From positions 22,230 to 86,229 of the forward strand of contig NZ_LT985749.1 in the NCBI RefSeq assembly GCF_900290115.1: a DNA stretch of 64,000 nt, in the 5' to 3' direction. How positions within the stretch are numbered: position 1 is the stretch's first letter; every line of letters starts with the position of its first letter. The notes under the pieces were generated by a model, which was not told where the DNA came from, did not search any database, and saw only the letters and a list, made by a program, of their open reading frames with translations. The translations under genes were made by a program, and so were the position numbers. The stretch comes from Alistipes sp. Marseille-P5061. GTDB lineage: Bacteria > Bacteroidota > Bacteroidia > Bacteroidales > Rikenellaceae. Shown here piece after piece: positions 62,870-64,000 of the stretch.

Positions 62870-64000
62870 TCAAAATAGATATTTCAAATCCTCCACATCA
62901 TACGTATCCGGCAAGCGGCGGTTGTCCACCAGAACGGTCGGAGTTCCCTCGATACCGACTGCCTGACAATAGGACCTGTGAGCCTGCAAGATTGAGATAG
63001 CCTGCGGATGAATCTTGGTCCGAACAATCATTTCACGCCGTTCGTACCATATTCCGATTTGTCGGTCAGCCTCTGCCCAACCCTTCGTAATCCATGTGGT
63101 GATTATCAGCAGGGCCGCATCATTCGAAAGGTGGTCCCCGTCGTTCACGGCAAACAGCAGCTCAACCCGGCAATCACCCAGCAGGCCGAGTTGCCGATGA
63201 ACCCGGGCACATTTAGGACACGAAGGATTCATCACAACGGTAACGGTACGCCCGCTCTCAACTCCGTTATGGAGCGGGGAGGCCGAACCGCTGCGGACCG
63301 GCTCCTCCCGACAACGGGCAAGCTGAAGCTCGAACAAATCCGAATCACTCAGCATGTGTTCCCGAAGAGCCAGAAGCCGCGGCATCTCCACGGTCATTTC
63401 CGCCTGGGTAACGGAGCACCTGATTCCCAACACCATACATGCGAAGACCAAACAATATCCAGCCACATCAATCCAGAGACCCCGTTCCACGACTTTGTCG
63501 GGTCCGAAAAACAACTCCACACCGAAATCAGCCAGCAGTACCGCATCGATTGCCAGACACAACGTACACCATCGTCGATGACGGATTTGCCAGCCCAGCG
63601 AATAGACAACAAAGGGAATGGCCAATACATCAAGCCACCGGAAGAGGGCCGCAGGATTCTCTGCAAGGAAGAGTCCCCAGAAGAGCGATGTGGCAAAATA
63701 GGCCAACGACAATTCGCCGAGTGAAATCCAACCGAAAAGTTTGGCTCCGGCCGACTGGAAGACCGCATTGCAGTCGGCGTGTTTGCCGAGCCGGCAAAAG
63801 GACTGTGCAAGATGCGGATTGAATGACGATTTGGCAATCACCAGCAGCGAAACGGCACATCCAAGCATCTTGACCGGATAACGCAAATCCTCCCACCCAA
63901 GCGGTTTCAACAACAAGCCGAGACCAAGCAGCAGAACGAACAGTCCGGCAAACCAATAAACTGCAGTCCGGTCGAGGAAGGCCAGCAGCTGTTTGAACCA
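62870..64000 (-). CDS. VKOR-thioredoxin fusion, start outside the window
   Basis: The frame is open to the right edge, so the true start lies beyond 64000; 376 residues are seen. An in-frame TTG at 63916 is not a likely start. Several membrane helices contain the VKOR active site CTLC (WCTLCLAID) and a loop pair (FCRLGKHADC); the C-terminal domain is thioredoxin-like with CPKC (NPSCPKCARVH). VKOR makes disulfides and passes electrons to quinone. Bacteroidetes relatives often carry an N-terminal C39 peptidase domain, which may be just outside. It fits a thiol-oxidation role for the two-Cys precursors. Confidence 0.9.
   Translation of the reverse strand, partial: WFKQLLAFLDRTAVYWFAGLFVLLLGLGLLLKPLGWEDLRYPVKMLGCAVSLLVIAKSSFNPHLAQSFCRLGKHADCNAVFQSAGAKLFGWISLGELSLAYFATSLFWGLFLAENPAALFRWLDVLAIPFVVYSLGWQIRHRRWCTLCLAIDAVLLADFGVELFFGPDKVVERGLWIDVAGYCLVFACMVLGIRCSVTQAEMTVEMPRLLALREHMLSDSDLFELQLARCREEPVRSGSASPLHNGVESGRTVTVVMNPSCPKCARVHRQLGLLGDCRVELLFAVNDGDHLSNDAALLIITTWITKGWAEADRQIGIWYERREMIVRTKIHPQAISILQAHRSYCQAVGIEGTPTVLVDNRRLPDTYDVEDLKYLF

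Noticed and set aside
34614..64000. A second att site (copy of the tRNA-Ser 3' end)
   Set aside because: No copy of the tRNA-Ser 3' end was found by eye to the right of the gene. The far end of the element may be outside the window or lost.

Overview
The window is high-GC Bacteroidetes DNA, most like Alistipes (Rikenellaceae). The evidence is family content (paired TonB-dependent receptors, DUF5689, DUF4293, DUF4199, a BT_3928-type DoxX protein, a Bacteroidetes tyrosine recombinase with DUF1896/DUF3945/MobC) and promoters of the Bacteroidetes type (TAnnTTTG at -7, TTG about 20 bp upstream) in front of several genes. Almost all genes are on the minus strand. Assignments rest on reading motifs; no database search was run.

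Region 1 (about 220-9400) is one minus-strand operon bounded by a candidate promoter near 9380 and a good intrinsic terminator at 221-253. It encodes a DUF5689/OB-fold lipoprotein, a DNA/RNA non-specific endonuclease lipoprotein, an endonuclease/exonuclease/phosphatase enzyme, a TonB-dependent receptor and a second DUF5689 lipoprotein. This looks like a surface nucleic-acid capture and degradation system.

Region 2 (9500-34760) is core genome: DUF4199 - polyprenyl-phosphate glycosyltransferase - DUF4293; a YciO/Sua5-type protein; mltG; an SRP (4.5S) RNA gene sharing a divergent promoter region with mltG; a TonB receptor; a TPR protein with a plug-less beta-barrel partner; a frameshifted OsmC gene; an RND efflux operon; tmk with a DoxX-like protein; the sufBCDS iron-sulfur operon; and tRNA-Ser(GCT). 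Several spacers here hold GC-rich, short-period degenerate arrays directly after stop codons.

Region 3 (34800-49050) is a mobile element next to tRNA-Ser: tyrosine recombinase, two overlapping excisionase-like HTH genes, a DUF2958 gene, an AT-rich AbiH phage-defence gene, a fimbria operon (fimbrillin, very large FISUMP-ended tip candidate, DUF3575, DUF3868/OmpA-like, and an unreported 59-residue membrane protein), then DUF1896, DUF3945 and MobC. Only about 24 codons of what may be a relaxase gene remain, so the element is a mosaic or decayed one. No second att site was found in the window.

Region 4 (49320-64000) is a peptide secretion and maturation locus: TolC, HlyD and C39-peptidase ABC exporter genes; a radical SAM/SPASM maturase; a DUF4932 metallopeptidase; three double-glycine-leader precursor peptides; three TlpA-like thioredoxin proteins; and the end of a VKOR-thioredoxin fusion running off the right edge. 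The three precursors share an upstream DNA element, each is followed by an RNA hairpin before its partner gene, and two TlpA genes share a nearly identical 413-bp 3' segment while their 5' halves differ. I judge this, together with the 3' arrays, the most novel material in the window.
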